Both the position numbers and the translations under genes were made by a program. Below are positions 1 to 9,396 of a stretch of 64,000 nucleotides of DNA, piece by piece. Source of the stretch: Prosthecodimorpha staleyi (lineage in GTDB: Bacteria; Pseudomonadota; Alphaproteobacteria; Rhizobiales; Ancalomicrobiaceae); NCBI RefSeq assembly GCF_018729455.1, contig NZ_JAHHZF010000004.1, positions 276,771-340,770 on the forward strand. The letters run 5' to 3'. A model generated the notes under the pieces. The model did not search any database. It saw only the letters and a list, made by a program, of their open reading frames with translations, and was not told the DNA's origin. The first letter of the stretch is position 1, and each line of letters starts with the position of its first letter.

Positions 1-748
1 GCCCTGGGCGCTGTCGGTCGAGCCGGACAGTCCCTTCAAGGACAAGCGGGTCCGCTATGCCGCCAACTATGCGGTCGACCGCGACGGCCTGGTTGGCTTC
101 CTGAACGGGACCGCGACGCCGGCCTATGGCTTCGTCGGGCCGGACGACGTGCAGTTCGGCAAGCCGAAGATCCGGTTCGGCTACGACCCGGCAAAGGCCA
201 AGGCGCTGATGAAGGAGGCCGGCTACGACGAAAAGAACCCGGCCAAGGTGAAGATCATGATCTCCACCTCCGGCTCCGGCCAGATGCTGCCGATCCCGAT
301 GAACGAACTCGTCCAGCAGAATCTGGAAGCCGTCGGCTTCAAGGTCGAGTTCGACGTGGTCGAATGGGGCACCATGCTGCTCGGCTTCCGCCAGGCGCCC
401 GACAGCGCCATCAACAAGGGCCGCCACGCGATGAACATCTCGCTGACCTGGACCGATCCGTCGGTCTGGTACCGGTGGTTCCACACGGATGCCTTCACGC
501 CCACGGCCAGCAACTGGATGCACTGGTCGAGCCCCGACTACGACAAGATCATCGACCAGGTCTCGGTCACCTTCGACGAGAAGGAGCAGGAAAAGCTACT
601 CGCGAAGGCCCACGAGATCCTGGTCGAGGAAAGCCCCTGGTTGTGGATCGTGCATGACCTGAACCCGCGCGCCTTCTCGCCGAAGGTCAAGGGCTATGTC
701 CCCGTGCAGAGCTGGATGCAGGATTTCACACAGGTCACCGTCGACTGA
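1..748 (+). CDS. ABC transporter substrate-binding protein, family 5 (5' end missing)
   Basis: C-terminal part of a periplasmic solute-binding protein of the peptide/nickel/opine class (SBP_bac_5). The frame is open from base 2, so the gene begins outside the window; about 248 residues remain. Visible family features are the AVDRDGLV helix region near the left edge, the segment where a disulfide-free lobe carries FGYDPAKAKALMKEAGYDEKNP (shown here only as a landmark around bases 176-240), and a Trp-rich C-terminal lobe (SPWLWIVHDLNP). The family delivers peptides, opines or sugars to an ABC permease; no permease gene follows here, so the remaining subunits, if linked, are upstream. Substrate cannot be told from this fragment. 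Confidence 0.88.
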   Translation, partial: PWALSVEPDSPFKDKRVRYAANYAVDRDGLVGFLNGTATPAYGFVGPDDVQFGKPKIRFGYDPAKAKALMKEAGYDEKNPAKVKIMISTSGSGQMLPIPMNELVQQNLEAVGFKVEFDVVEWGTMLLGFRQAPDSAINKGRHAMNISLTWTDPSVWYRWFHTDAFTPTASNWMHWSSPDYDKIIDQVSVTFDEKEQEKLLAKAHEILVEESPWLWIVHDLNPRAFSPKVKGYVPVQSWMQDFTQVTVD

Positions 749-885
749 CGCCTTACAACTGACGCCTGACGACCGACATCGACGTCGACCGCCCCCCCGG
801 CGCACCTCTCGCAGGGTCATGCCGGCCGGGCGACACCACGCGCCCGGTCGGCAGGATTGTGGCCGATGGCGCGTGGCGTCATGCG

Positions 886-917
886 AACGGCCCGGGACGC
901 CGACGTCCCGGGCCGTT
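886..917. terminator. Perfect 14-bp stem-loop between convergent genes
   Basis: Arms aacggcccgggacg (886-899) and cgtcccgggccgtt (904-917) are exact reverse complements around a CCGA tetraloop. It sits between the end of the family-5 binding protein (748) and the end of the oppositely oriented DUF6481 gene (1004). There is no T-run on either side, so it is not a classical intrinsic terminator, but its strength and position suggest a bidirectional transcript end or 3' stabiliser. The rest of 749-1003 shows no gene. Confidence 0.6.
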
Positions 918-1003
918 GAAAAGCAAAATCTCGTCATGTCCGACAGACGCACGCCGGATCTGTGCGGCGACTGCCGACCGACCCCGGTCAGGGGCAGTCG
1001 GGA

Positions 1004-1417
1004 TCAGCGACGAGCGGCCGTCCGGACATGGCGATTGTCTTCGCCCTGCTGCTTGCGCAGCTTGCGCGCCGCATAGCGTTCGTCGCGCGCCTCCTTCTTG
1101 CGCGCCTCCTCGGCCGCCAATTCGGCTTCCTGCTCCTGTCGGGCGGCCTCCTGCCTGACGGCCTCGGCTTCCGCTTCGGCGATCGCCAGCAAACGAGCCT
1201 TCTCGTCCTCGATCGCCTTGGCGGCGTCGGCAGCCATCTTTTCGCGGCGGCGCGTTTCCTCGCGCACGGCGCGGGCCTCGGCGACCGCCTTCCGGGCCTC
1301 CGCCCGGCTGGCGACGGCGGGATCGTTCGGGTCGATTCCGGCCTTGAACCTGTCAAGGAGCTTGGACTGGGCGGCTGCGGCAGCTTGGCGACGTTCGGCG
1401 AAAGTCGGAATTCTCAT
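1004..1417 (-). CDS. DUF6481 family small charged coiled-coil protein
   Basis: A 137-residue, Ala/Glu/Arg/Lys-rich protein. The first 30 residues (RIPTFAERRQAAAAAQSKLLDRF) resemble the start shared by small alphaproteobacterial DUF6481 proteins, followed by about 80 residues of heptad-like AEARAVREE/AEAEAEAVRQEA helix and a basic tail. No signal peptide, membrane segment or catalytic motif is visible. Function is unknown; in other alphaproteobacteria such genes are typically monocistronic and often occur near cold-shock genes, which are not seen here. The start is the ATG at 1417, the first in the frame that gives the family N-terminus. Confidence 0.7.
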   Translation of the reverse strand: MRIPTFAERRQAAAAAQSKLLDRFKAGIDPNDPAVASRAEARKAVAEARAVREETRRREKMAADAAKAIEDEKARLLAIAEAEAEAVRQEAARQEQEAELAAEEARKKEARDERYAARKLRKQQGEDNRHVRTAARR

Positions 1418-1962
1418 GGGAGGGTGTGGACTCCAAGGGACGGTGAAGGCGAATGCGGGGCGGCCTTTGCGGCAGCGCCGTCGGATCGCTTTGGGCGGGT
1501 GGGGCCGTCGGACCTGTCGGGTTCGACGAGCCGGCTGGTGGCCTCACGGGCGTGACGCAAATGGCAATGACTTAAGCCCGGTTGACGGATCATCACACGA
1601 CGGTCCGCGGCTGCGTCTGATCCGACACGGATCGGGAAACGACACGAAATGTCACCGACAAAGCGAAAGCGTGATGTCGTGGATCGAAAATCGTCGTCAT
1701 CTGCCATGGACGGAGCGCTTATACAGGACCCCCGCGCTTTCTCCTAAGGAAAAATCTGCCGCCGCCGTCGCACTTTCGGCCCGGTCCGGCACCGGCCGGC
1801 CTCGCTGTCGCGGCCCGAATGCCGGGCCAGCTTCATGTCCGGAGCCCCTGAGGAGCCAGATCGCCGTCCCGGAGAGCGCATGCCATCGGATGCGCGGCCC
1901 CACCCGCGAATACGGTCGTGCTAGCCTGCAGCGATCACGATCGCGCGAGTCGGGAGGGGTCC
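1418..1962. promoter_or_regulatory. Long divergent intergenic region (DUF6481 / lytic transglycosylase)
   Basis: About 545 bases separate the two divergent genes and I find no convincing coding frame. It holds a short AT-richer part (about 1560-1760) with an imperfect dyad gatgtcgtggat ... atcgtcgtcatc (about 1672-1700) and a TATAAG-like hexamer on the minus strand near 1721-1726 that could be a -10 element for the DUF6481 gene. These are weak signals and are given only as places to look for the two promoters. Confidence 0.3.
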
Positions 1963-3198
1963 TTGTCGTTCATCGGGCGATTGATCGCCATCGGTCTTCT
2001 GTCGGCTCTGTCCTCTTGGGCGGGGCCGTCCCATGCGGCGGACGCGGGCTTCTCCCGGTTCGTCACGTCGTTGTGGCCGGAGGCCGAAGCCGTCGGCGTT
2101 TCCCGGGAAACCTTCGACCGGGAGACCCGCGCGCTCGAACCGGACTACAGCCTGCCCGATCTCGTCCTGCCGGGGCGCCCCGAAACCGGTGCCGCGCGAC
2201 AGCCGGAATTCGTGCGGCCGCCGGCCGAGTATATCAACGAGGCGCAGATCGCTCGGCTGGCCGCGGACGGGCGCCGCCTCCTGGGCGCGCATCGCGCCGT
2301 GCTCGAGGGGGTGGAGGCTCGTTTCGGCGTTCCGGCCACGATGGTATTGGCGATCTGGGGGCGGGAAACCGATTTCGGCCGATCGCCGGAGCGCCATGAC
2401 GGTCTTCGTGTGGTCGCCACGCAGGCCTATGCCGGACGGCGCAAGGACCAGTATCGCCGGGAATTCATTCTCGCACTGAAGCTCCTGGAAACCGGAGCGG
2501 TGACCAGAAAGGCATTCCGCGCCTCCTGGGCCGGGGCGACCGGGCTCACCCAGTTCCTGCCGTCCGAGTATTTCTCCCATGGCGTCGATTTCGACGGCGA
2601 CGGCCGGATCGACATCTGGCGATCGGTTCCCGATGCGCTGGCCTCCGCCGCCAAGCAACTCGCCGACAAGGGCTGGCAGCCCGGCCTGCGCTGGGCCTGG
2701 GAAGTCCGGCCGCCCGCGCAGGCCGACTGCACCCTGGGCGTTCCCGAAATCCGCCGGACCGTCGGCGCATGGCTCGACGCCGGCTATGCGCCGGTCGGCG
2801 GACGCGTTCCGACGGCAGCCGAACGGGCGGAAACTGCATCGCTGCTGCAGCCGGAGGGCATCTACGGCCCGTCCTTCCTGACCACGAGGAACTACTTCGT
2901 CATCAAGGAGTACAACTTCTCGGATCTCTACGTGCTGTTCGTCGGTCATCTCGCGGACCGGATGCTCAGTCCGCAGCGCTTCGCGACGCCCTGGTCGGCG
3001 ACCAGGCAATTGAAGACCGCCTCGGTCGAGGAGATGCAGCGGCATCTGGCGCGCCTCGGCCACTACCGGGACAAGGTGGACGGCAAGGCCGGGATGCTGA
3101 CCCGGGCGGCGCTCGGCATCTACCAGAAGTCGGCCGGGCTGACGATCGACTGCTGGCCGAGCGAAGCGGTGCTGGGGTCCCTGCGCCTGGCGCGGTGA
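1963..3198 (+). CDS. Lytic murein transglycosylase, MltB type, with C-terminal peptidoglycan-binding domain
   Basis: Exported enzyme that cleaves peptidoglycan glycan strands to 1,6-anhydromuramyl ends. A signal peptide (FIGRLIAIGLLSALSSWAGPSHAADA) is followed by an SLT_2/MltB domain: the catalytic Glu lies in AIWGRETDFGRS, with GATGLTQFLPSEY and the calcium-loop-like FDGDGRIDIW further on. The last 70 residues (TASVEEMQRHLARLGHYRDKVDGKAG) are a PG_binding_1 repeat. About 411 residues, normal for the family. The frame is open to a GTG at 1918, but TTG at 1963, four bases after GGGAGGGG (1952-1959), places the signal peptide at the N-terminus and is preferred. Monocistronic by spacing. Confidence 0.92.
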   Translation: MSFIGRLIAIGLLSALSSWAGPSHAADAGFSRFVTSLWPEAEAVGVSRETFDRETRALEPDYSLPDLVLPGRPETGAARQPEFVRPPAEYINEAQIARLAADGRRLLGAHRAVLEGVEARFGVPATMVLAIWGRETDFGRSPERHDGLRVVATQAYAGRRKDQYRREFILALKLLETGAVTRKAFRASWAGATGLTQFLPSEYFSHGVDFDGDGRIDIWRSVPDALASAAKQLADKGWQPGLRWAWEVRPPAQADCTLGVPEIRRTVGAWLDAGYAPVGGRVPTAAERAETASLLQPEGIYGPSFLTTRNYFVIKEYNFSDLYVLFVGHLADRMLSPQRFATPWSATRQLKTASVEEMQRHLARLGHYRDKVDGKAGMLTRAALGIYQKSAGLTIDCWPSEAVLGSLRLAR

Positions 3199-3334
3199 GC
3201 GGACCGGCGGGACGGCCGCGCCTGCCGCCGGTGCCCGCCACGCTCGTCACGGCTGCGTTGCGCCGATACGTCTCACGGCCCGGTTGGCGCGATCACGGCG
3301 CGGTGATATGGGTGATGCGGGTTGGGGGGAAGGC

Positions 3335-3712
3335 GTGGCCGGCGCACGCAGGACGATCGCACGACTGCTCTGTGTTCTGGCGCTGATCGTACAGATCGTC
3401 GCGCCGACGCATGCCGTTGCGGCGATGGCGAGTGCCGCGGCCGACCCGCTCGCCGGCGCGGTCCTCTGCATTTCGGCCTCCGATCAGACCGGCCCGTCAC
3501 ACCCGGATTCGGCCCCCGACCATCGCAGCGAAGCCTGTCTCTTCTGCCGGCTCGTCAGCAGCGACGGTTTCGCACCGCCGCCTGCGACCTCGGCCGTCGT
3601 CGTCCCGGTCGCCACGATGCGCGGTGCGATCTGGGCGAAACGGGACACGCCCGCCATCGTTTCGCGGCTGCTCGCGCAAATCCGAGGCCGCGCCCCGCCT
3701 GCCCTCTCCTGA
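3335..3712 (+). CDS. DUF2946 family protein, copper-receptor partner
   Basis: Small (about 125-residue) exported or membrane-anchored protein. One hydrophobic segment (ARLLCVLALIVQIVAPTHAVA) is followed by a His/Asp-rich stretch and the motif HRSEACLFCRL, the conserved Cys-x2-Cys pair of DUF2946. Such proteins commonly sit in front of TonB-dependent copper receptors, as this one does (93 bases upstream), so a periplasmic copper-related role is inferred; no biochemical function is established. The start is uncertain: GTG 3335 follows a purine tract (GGGGGGAAGG, 3324-3333), ATG 3308 and the frame start at 3284 would add 9 to 17 residues of non-hydrophobic sequence. Confidence 0.75.
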   Translation: MAGARRTIARLLCVLALIVQIVAPTHAVAAMASAAADPLAGAVLCISASDQTGPSHPDSAPDHRSEACLFCRLVSSDGFAPPPATSAVVVPVATMRGAIWAKRDTPAIVSRLLAQIRGRAPPALS

Positions 3713-3805
3713 GAAGACGTTCCCTCGCCCGCGCCGGCCGCCCGGCCGCGACGCGCGTCAGTCGTCGAAGGACCGCGACCTCGGTCGCCTCCTCGGGAGA
3801 TCATC

Positions 3806-5971
3806 ATGAAATCCGTCCGTCTCCACGGCAGCGTCAGCCTGCTCACGCTCGTCCTTGCCGTCTCGCCCACCCTTGCCCAGCAATCGAAGCCCGAGATCCT
3901 GCCCGAAGTCGTCGTCACCGCCGACGGCCAGGCGAAGATGTCGCCACCCGCGACCGGTCTCGCCTCGCCGCTCAGCGCCTTCACCCTGTCGGGGCAGCCG
4001 CTGCAAAGGCTGTCGCCCGCGACCAGCGACACGGCCAGCCTGCTGACGACCATTCCGGGCGTAGACGTCGCGACCGGCGGCGGCGTCTCCGGCCTGCCGG
4101 TGATCCACGGCCTCGCCAGCGACCGCGTCAACGTCATCACCTACGGCATGGCGATCACGGCCTTCTGCGCCAACCACATGAACCCGCCGCTGTCGCATGC
4201 CGATACCAGCGGGATCGGTTCGGTCGAGGTCCTGTCCGGCGTCACGCCGGTCTCCAAGGGCGGCGACAGCATCGCCGGCTCGATCCTCGTCGAGCGCAAG
4301 CGCACCGGCTTCGCGGCCGGCGACGGTCTCGAGGTGCACGGATCCATCTCGGGCTTCTACCGCTCGAACGGCCACGGTGTCGGCGGTTCGCTCGAGGCCT
4401 CGATCGCCAATCGCGACTGGACCCTCGCCTATACGGGTGCCTGGAGCCGGTCCGACAACACCAAGGCCGGCGGCAACGGCGGGGTCATCCGGTCGAGCGA
4501 ATACGAATCCCTCAACCACATGGTGACCCTGTCCCGGCGCCTCGACAACGGCCTCGTGACGGTCAGCGGCGGCATCCAGAACATCCCCCGCCAGGGCTAT
4601 CCGAATGCCTGGATGGACATGCTCTACAACCGCGCCGCCTTCGTGAATGCGGCCTATGAGGGTTCGTTCGACTGGGGTCGGCTCGACGCCAAGGCCTACT
4701 GGCACCAGACCGACCATTACATGAACTTCCTGGACGACAAGGGCGGCAGCACGCCGAAGACCGGCATGCCGATGTATACCCGCGGCCATGATGCGGGCTG
4801 GTCGGTCAAGGCGTCGATCGATCTGTCCAAGCAGGATGTCGTGCGGATCGGCAACGAACTGCACCACGCCGACCTGGACGACTGGTGGCCGGCGGTGGCG
4901 GGCTCGATGATGATGGGTCCGAACACCTATCGCAACATCAACGACGGCCGGCGCGACCGGATCGGCACCTTCGCCGAGTGGGAACGGACCTGGTCGAAGG
5001 AATGGTCGACGCTGATCGGCGGCCGCGTCGATGTCGTCGACATGAATACCGGCGACGTCCAGTCCTATAACGGGATGGACACCGACGCGACCGCGGCGAC
5101 CGCCTTCAATGCCCGCAACCACCATCGCACCGATGTGAATTTCGACCTGACGGCGCTGATCCGCTGGAAGCCGACCGACCAGGCCGACGCCGAATTCGGC
5201 TATGCGCGCAAGACCCGTTCGCCCAATCTCTACGAGCGCTATGCCTGGGGCACGGGCGGCATGTCGAGCCAGATGACCGGCTGGTTCGGCGACGGCAACG
5301 GCTACATCGGCAATCTCAACCTGAAGCCGGAAGTCGCCCACACCGTCTCGACCACCGTTTCGCTGCATGATCCGGCGTCCAAGACCTGGTCGCTCAAGGT
5401 CACGCCCTATGTCAGCTATGTGGAGAACTTTATCGACGCCGACCGCGTCGCGCCGCCGATGATGTGGGATCCGAATTTCGTCCAGCTGAAATTCGCCAAT
5501 CACGATGCCCTGCTGTGGGGCTTCGACGCCAGCGCCAGGGCGGCGGTCTGGTCGAGCCCGACCTGGGGCGATGTCTCGGTGACCGGCCAGCTCGCCTATA
5601 CGCGCGGCGAGAATCTCGACACCAATGACGGCCTCTACCGGGTCATGCCGCTCAACGCGACGATCGGCCTCGACCATCGCCTGGGCGACTGGACCAATGC
5701 CTTCGACGTGAAGCTGGTCGCCGCCAAGACCGACGTGTCGAAGACCCGGCTGGAACAGACGACCCCCGGCTATGCCCTGCTCAACTGGAAGACGGGCTAT
5801 CGCTGGGGCCAGGTCAGCTTCGATGTCGGCGTCGACAACATCCTCGACAAGAAATACGCCCTGCCGCTCGGCGGGCTGAACGTCGTCGACTACGGCTGGT
5901 ACGGCCAGCCGCTGCGGCCTCTGCTCGGCACCGGCCGGTCGTTCTGGGCCGCGCTCAAGGTCCAGCTCTGA
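3806..5971 (+). CDS. TonB-dependent outer-membrane copper receptor, OprC/NosA type
   Basis: 721-residue outer-membrane receptor. A signal peptide (about 24 residues, ending LAQ) leads into a plug domain with the sequence FCANHMNPPLSH, in which Cys121 and Met125 match the Cys-x3-Met copper ligands of Pseudomonas OprC; the flanking HGLASDRVNVITYGM and GVTPVSKGGDSIAGSI segments also follow the OprC/NosA pattern. The rest is a 22-strand-type beta-barrel ending in Leu rather than Phe (ALKVQL). Lies between the DUF2946 gene and exbB-exbD-tonB, so ligand, energiser and accessory are together. Import of copper is known for OprC; here it is inferred from motif and context. SD before ATG: CTCGGGAGATCATC. 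Confidence 0.92.
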   Translation: MKSVRLHGSVSLLTLVLAVSPTLAQQSKPEILPEVVVTADGQAKMSPPATGLASPLSAFTLSGQPLQRLSPATSDTASLLTTIPGVDVATGGGVSGLPVIHGLASDRVNVITYGMAITAFCANHMNPPLSHADTSGIGSVEVLSGVTPVSKGGDSIAGSILVERKRTGFAAGDGLEVHGSISGFYRSNGHGVGGSLEASIANRDWTLAYTGAWSRSDNTKAGGNGGVIRSSEYESLNHMVTLSRRLDNGLVTVSGGIQNIPRQGYPNAWMDMLYNRAAFVNAAYEGSFDWGRLDAKAYWHQTDHYMNFLDDKGGSTPKTGMPMYTRGHDAGWSVKASIDLSKQDVVRIGNELHHADLDDWWPAVAGSMMMGPNTYRNINDGRRDRIGTFAEWERTWSKEWSTLIGGRVDVVDMNTGDVQSYNGMDTDATAATAFNARNHHRTDVNFDLTALIRWKPTDQADAEFGYARKTRSPNLYERYAWGTGGMSSQMTGWFGDGNGYIGNLNLKPEVAHTVSTTVSLHDPASKTWSLKVTPYVSYVENFIDADRVAPPMMWDPNFVQLKFANHDALLWGFDASARAAVWSSPTWGDVSVTGQLAYTRGENLDTNDGLYRVMPLNATIGLDHRLGDWTNAFDVKLVAAKTDVSKTRLEQTTPGYALLNWKTGYRWGQVSFDVGVDNILDKKYALPLGGLNVVDYGWYGQPLRPLLGTGRSFWAALKVQL

Positions 5972-5994
5972 TCGCAATCCGGGCCGGCGACGCC

Positions 5995-6014
5995 CGGGCG
6001 GCTGCGGCCGCCCG
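5995..6014. terminator. Stem-loop between copper receptor and exbB
   Basis: Exact arms cgggcggc (5995-6002) and gccgcccg (6007-6014) with a TGCG loop, 24 bases after the receptor stop. No T-run. It may lower read-through so that the receptor is made in excess of the energiser proteins, or protect the receptor mRNA 3' end. Confidence 0.4.
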
Positions 6015-6089
6015 CGCCGCCGGCTCCCGCCCCGCTGCCCATCCCCAGATCGCCCGTCCGCGGGGCGCAACAGGTCACGGACCCCATCC

Positions 6090-6706
<617 letters not shown>

Positions 6707-6710
<4 letters not shown>

Positions 6711-7177
6711 CCCGCCGCCCCCTGCGTTCCCTGCGACCGGAAGGCTTCCGGCCGCTCGCGGACATCAACGTGACGCCGCTGGTCGATGTTATGCTGGTGC
6801 TTCTGGTCGTGTTCATGGTCACCGCGCCGATGCTGGCCGCGGGCCTGAAGGTCAATCTCCCGCGCGCCGACACCGCGCGCGCCTTGCCGCCGCGCGCGCC
6901 GCCGATCGTGGTCACCGTGACCCGCGACGGCGGGCTGTCGGTCGACGGCGCGACGGTCGGCCGCGACGCCCTGGTGGCGACCCTCGGCAGCCGGCTGGCC
7001 GGCGACGGCGAACGCGTCGTCCACATCCGCGGCGATCGGGATGCGCCCTATGGCGAGATCGTCTCGGTCATCGACCTGCTCGCCGCCGGCGGCATCTCGC
7101 GCCTCGCTCTGGTATCGCGACCGCACGGGCCGGCGGCTGCGGCCGGGCCGCCGGCCGCCGCCGGCACCGTTCCGTGA
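6707..7177 (+). CDS. exbD: ExbD: TonB-system energising subunit
   Basis: 156-residue ExbD/TolR protein. The N-terminus has the conserved [28 protein letters not shown] helix: the Asp in [10 protein letters not shown] is the essential proton-path residue. The C-terminal periplasmic domain has [10 protein letters not shown] and [21 protein letters not shown], the usual ExbD fold, followed by an Ala/Pro-rich tail. It is coupled to exbB (ATGA overlap) and to tonB (GTGA overlap at 7174), so the three are translated as one set. Confidence 0.93.
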
Positions 7178-8169
7178 CGACGGCACGGCCGCGCCCGCGC
7201 TGGCTGCGGCCGGCCGCCGTCACGGCGGCTGTGGCGCTCCATCTCGCCCTGTTCGCCGCCGGCCGGTCGCATCCCGGCCTGCCCGTGCCCGGACCGGTGG
7301 AAATCGACATCCTCAACGATCCGGCGCCGGAGATGCGGCCGACGCCCGAGGCCGTACCGGAGCCGGAGGTACTGCCCCCACCGGAGGCGTCGCCCCCACC
7401 GGAGGCATCGCCCCTACCGGACCCCGCGATGGTGCCGCCGGAGGCGGAGACCGATCCGGCGGCCGTGCCCGAACCCGCCGCGATCATCGCCGCCGCCCCG
7501 GCGCCCGAACCGGAACCGCAGCCCGTCACCCCGCCGCCGGTCACCTCCGATCCGCCGCCGGACCCGGCCGCCCGCATGCCCGAACCGCCCCCGCCCGACG
7601 CCGAGCCGGAGCCGGCACCGGAAACGCAACCGGTGCCGCCGCCGCTGCCGGGGAACGAGCCTGAGCCGTCCCCGGAACCGGATCCGCCGCCGCCGCGGAT
7701 CGTGCCGCCGCCGGTGCGACCCGCACCGGCGGTCGAACGCGACGCGACGGCGATCGAGCGGAACCCGGTCCGGGCGGCCCGACCCGAGAGCAGACGCCCG
7801 CGCCAGGAAACCCGCGAGCGGCGTCCCGCGCCTTCCGCGCCGTCGAACGCGTCCGCCAGTTCGCAGCCGCGCGCGTCCCGTCCCGATCCCAGCGCCGTCG
7901 CCACCTATGCGGCGGAGGTCTCTGCCGCCCTGCGCCGCCTGCGGCACTACCCGCCGGCGGCCCGCGAGGCCGGCATCACCGGGACCGTGACGGTGACCTT
8001 CATCATCGGCTCGGGCGGTCGCGTCGCCACCCACGCGATCGTGCGCTCGTCCGGCCATCCGGCCCTCGACCAGGCCGCCCGGGCGATCTTCGCCAATCTG
8101 GCGCTGCGGCCGCCGCCGGCCGGGATGTTCCGCGCGACGGTGCCGATCCGGTTCGAACTGACGCGCTGA
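7174..8169 (+). CDS. tonB: TonB energy transducer
   Basis: 331-residue TonB-family protein: short cytoplasmic N-terminus, one membrane anchor ([17 protein letters not shown]), a very long Pro/Glu/Ala linker (about residues 45-200) and a C-terminal TonB_C domain with the landmark [22 protein letters not shown] and an end IRFELTR. It spans the periplasm and passes the ExbBD motor force to the receptor's TonB box. The start is GTG at 7174, overlapping exbD. The linker contains a short DNA tandem repeat at about 7376-7427 encoding PPPEAS units. A second, unrelated-context tonB is at the right edge of the window. Confidence 0.92.
   Translation: MTTARPRPRWLRPAAVTAAVALHLALFAAGRSHPGLPVPGPVEIDILNDPAPEMRPTPEAVPEPEVLPPPEASPPPEASPLPDPAMVPPEAETDPAAVPEPAAIIAAAPAPEPEPQPVTPPPVTSDPPPDPAARMPEPPPPDAEPEPAPETQPVPPPLPGNEPEPSPEPDPPPPRIVPPPVRPAPAVERDATAIERNPVRAARPESRRPRQETRERRPAPSAPSNASASSQPRASRPDPSAVATYAAEVSAALRRLRHYPPAAREAGITGTVTVTFIIGSGGRVATHAIVRSSGHPALDQAARAIFANLALRPPPAGMFRATVPIRFELTR
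7376..7427 (+). repeat. 18-bp tandem repeat inside the tonB linker
   Basis: About 2.9 copies of an 18-bp unit (gcccccaccggaggcgtc, with small changes) encode consecutive SPPPEA units of the proline-rich linker. In-frame gain or loss of units would change linker length without disrupting the protein. Confidence 0.6.
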
Positions 8170-8253
8170 CCGTGAGGATCCGGGCGATCGATTCGGCGCA
8201 GGATCCGGCTCGCCGCCCTGCCGGCGGCCCGGCCGAACGGTGTCGACCCTGCC

Positions 8254-9024
8254 CTACGATCCGATCCGGGAGGCGATCGCCGAGGCCGCCTGTCGAAGCC
8301 GATCGAGATGGACCGGGCGCCCGCGCCGCGACATCTGCGGGGTCAGGCCGGCGAGACTGATCGCGCAGAGCAGCGCGCCCGCGCGGTCGAGGATCGGCAC
8401 GGCCAGGGCCGACAGGCCGACCGCCACGTCGTCGACCGCGAATTCGTAGCCGCGCGCGCGGATGGTTCTCAGGTGATCCCGCAATTGATCCGGCGCCGTG
8501 ACGCTGCGCGGCGTCATCGCCACCAGCGGCCCGGCGAGCGCGGCCTCGATGACCGGTTCCGGCTGATAGGCAAGCAGAAGCTTGGGCGCGCCGCCGCAAT
8601 TGTGCGGCAGGCTGCCGCCGACCGCCCACCAGCGCACCTCCATGCCCTTCATGTCGTGCACGCGCTCAAGGCAGGTCGCCTGACCGTCCTGAAACACCGA
8701 CAGGAAGGCCGTGAAATGCAGTTCGGCCGCCAGTTCGGACAGGACCGGCACGGCCGCGGCGCGCAGATCGATTTCGCCGGCCGCGCTGGCCGCGAGATTG
8801 CGGACGGCCCGCCCCAGGCCGTAGCGCTGGTTCGCGGCGTTCTGCACGATGAAGCCCTCGCCCATCATGGTGATCAGCAGGCGCCGGGTGGTGCCCTTGT
8901 CCAGGCCGGTCGCCGTGGTGACCTCGGCCAGCGACATTTCAGGCCGCCCCTCGAAGGCGCGCAGGATCGCGAGCGCCCTCTGCACGGCGCGAACATGCGT
9001 GATGCTGCCCGCCTTCTCGGTCAT
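8254..9024 (-). CDS. IclR family transcriptional regulator
   Basis: 256 residues. The N-terminal winged helix-turn-helix (VQRALAILRAFEGRPEMSLAEVTTATGLDKGTTRRLL) is typical IclR, followed by the effector-binding GAF-like domain (GGAPKLLLAYQPEPVIEA; GYEFAVDDVAVGLSALAVPILD). The position usually held by Cys near the end of the effector domain is not obvious. It is transcribed away from the metallo-hydrolase/FAD oxidase/hydro-lyase genes, so it probably controls that catabolic operon in response to a carboxylate ligand. The start ATG at 9024 gives a standard 20-residue lead before the HTH. Confidence 0.9.
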   Translation of the reverse strand: MTEKAGSITHVRAVQRALAILRAFEGRPEMSLAEVTTATGLDKGTTRRLLITMMGEGFIVQNAANQRYGLGRAVRNLAASAAGEIDLRAAAVPVLSELAAELHFTAFLSVFQDGQATCLERVHDMKGMEVRWWAVGGSLPHNCGGAPKLLLAYQPEPVIEAALAGPLVAMTPRSVTAPDQLRDHLRTIRARGYEFAVDDVAVGLSALAVPILDRAGALLCAISLAGLTPQMSRRGRPVHLDRLRQAASAIASRIGS

Positions 9025-9396
9025 GCCGTCCCCCGTACGCGCCGCTTCGGCCCGATTACCACGAGATGCCGACGGAGCGCATCCGTGTCAAGATATGACA
9101 TGCCGATCAAAGCGTCGATCGCCTCGGAAACGCTTGCATCAGATGCCCGGCGGCGATCGTTTCGGATCCTCTAGTGCGTTGATTTTGATTGATTTTATCC
9201 CCTCTAGGAAGGCGCCCTGCACACCCACCCGGGCGCCGCCCGGCCGGCCCTGGGACGCACGCCCGGACGGCGGCGGATGCAGGATCGGCGATCTTGTGTG
9301 TCATGGATAGACATAGACGTTATCTGTTGACACACCCCCGGCGATGCGGTCTGTTGGCATCCAAGAGAACGCAAAAGACGTTCCGGGAGGAAATTC
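9025..9396. promoter_or_regulatory. Divergent control region between iclR-type gene and catabolic operon
   Basis: A 372-base gene-free region. It contains an AT-rich patch bounded by CTAG on both sides (about 9171-9208, with repeated GATTTT/TTGATT) and, nearer the operon, an inverted repeat GTGTGTCA (9296-9303) ... TGACACAC (9328-9335) that encloses GATAGACATAGACGTTATC. A TTGACA hexamer (9327-9332) with a poor -10 (TCTGTT, 9350-9355) lies in the right arm. The dyad is a reasonable candidate operator for the neighbouring IclR protein. Confidence 0.45.

Noticed and set aside
7174..8169. Proline-rich repeats as a secreted or adhesive protein
   Set aside because: The membrane anchor, TonB_C domain and overlap with exbD identify the gene as TonB; Pro/Glu linkers are normal there.
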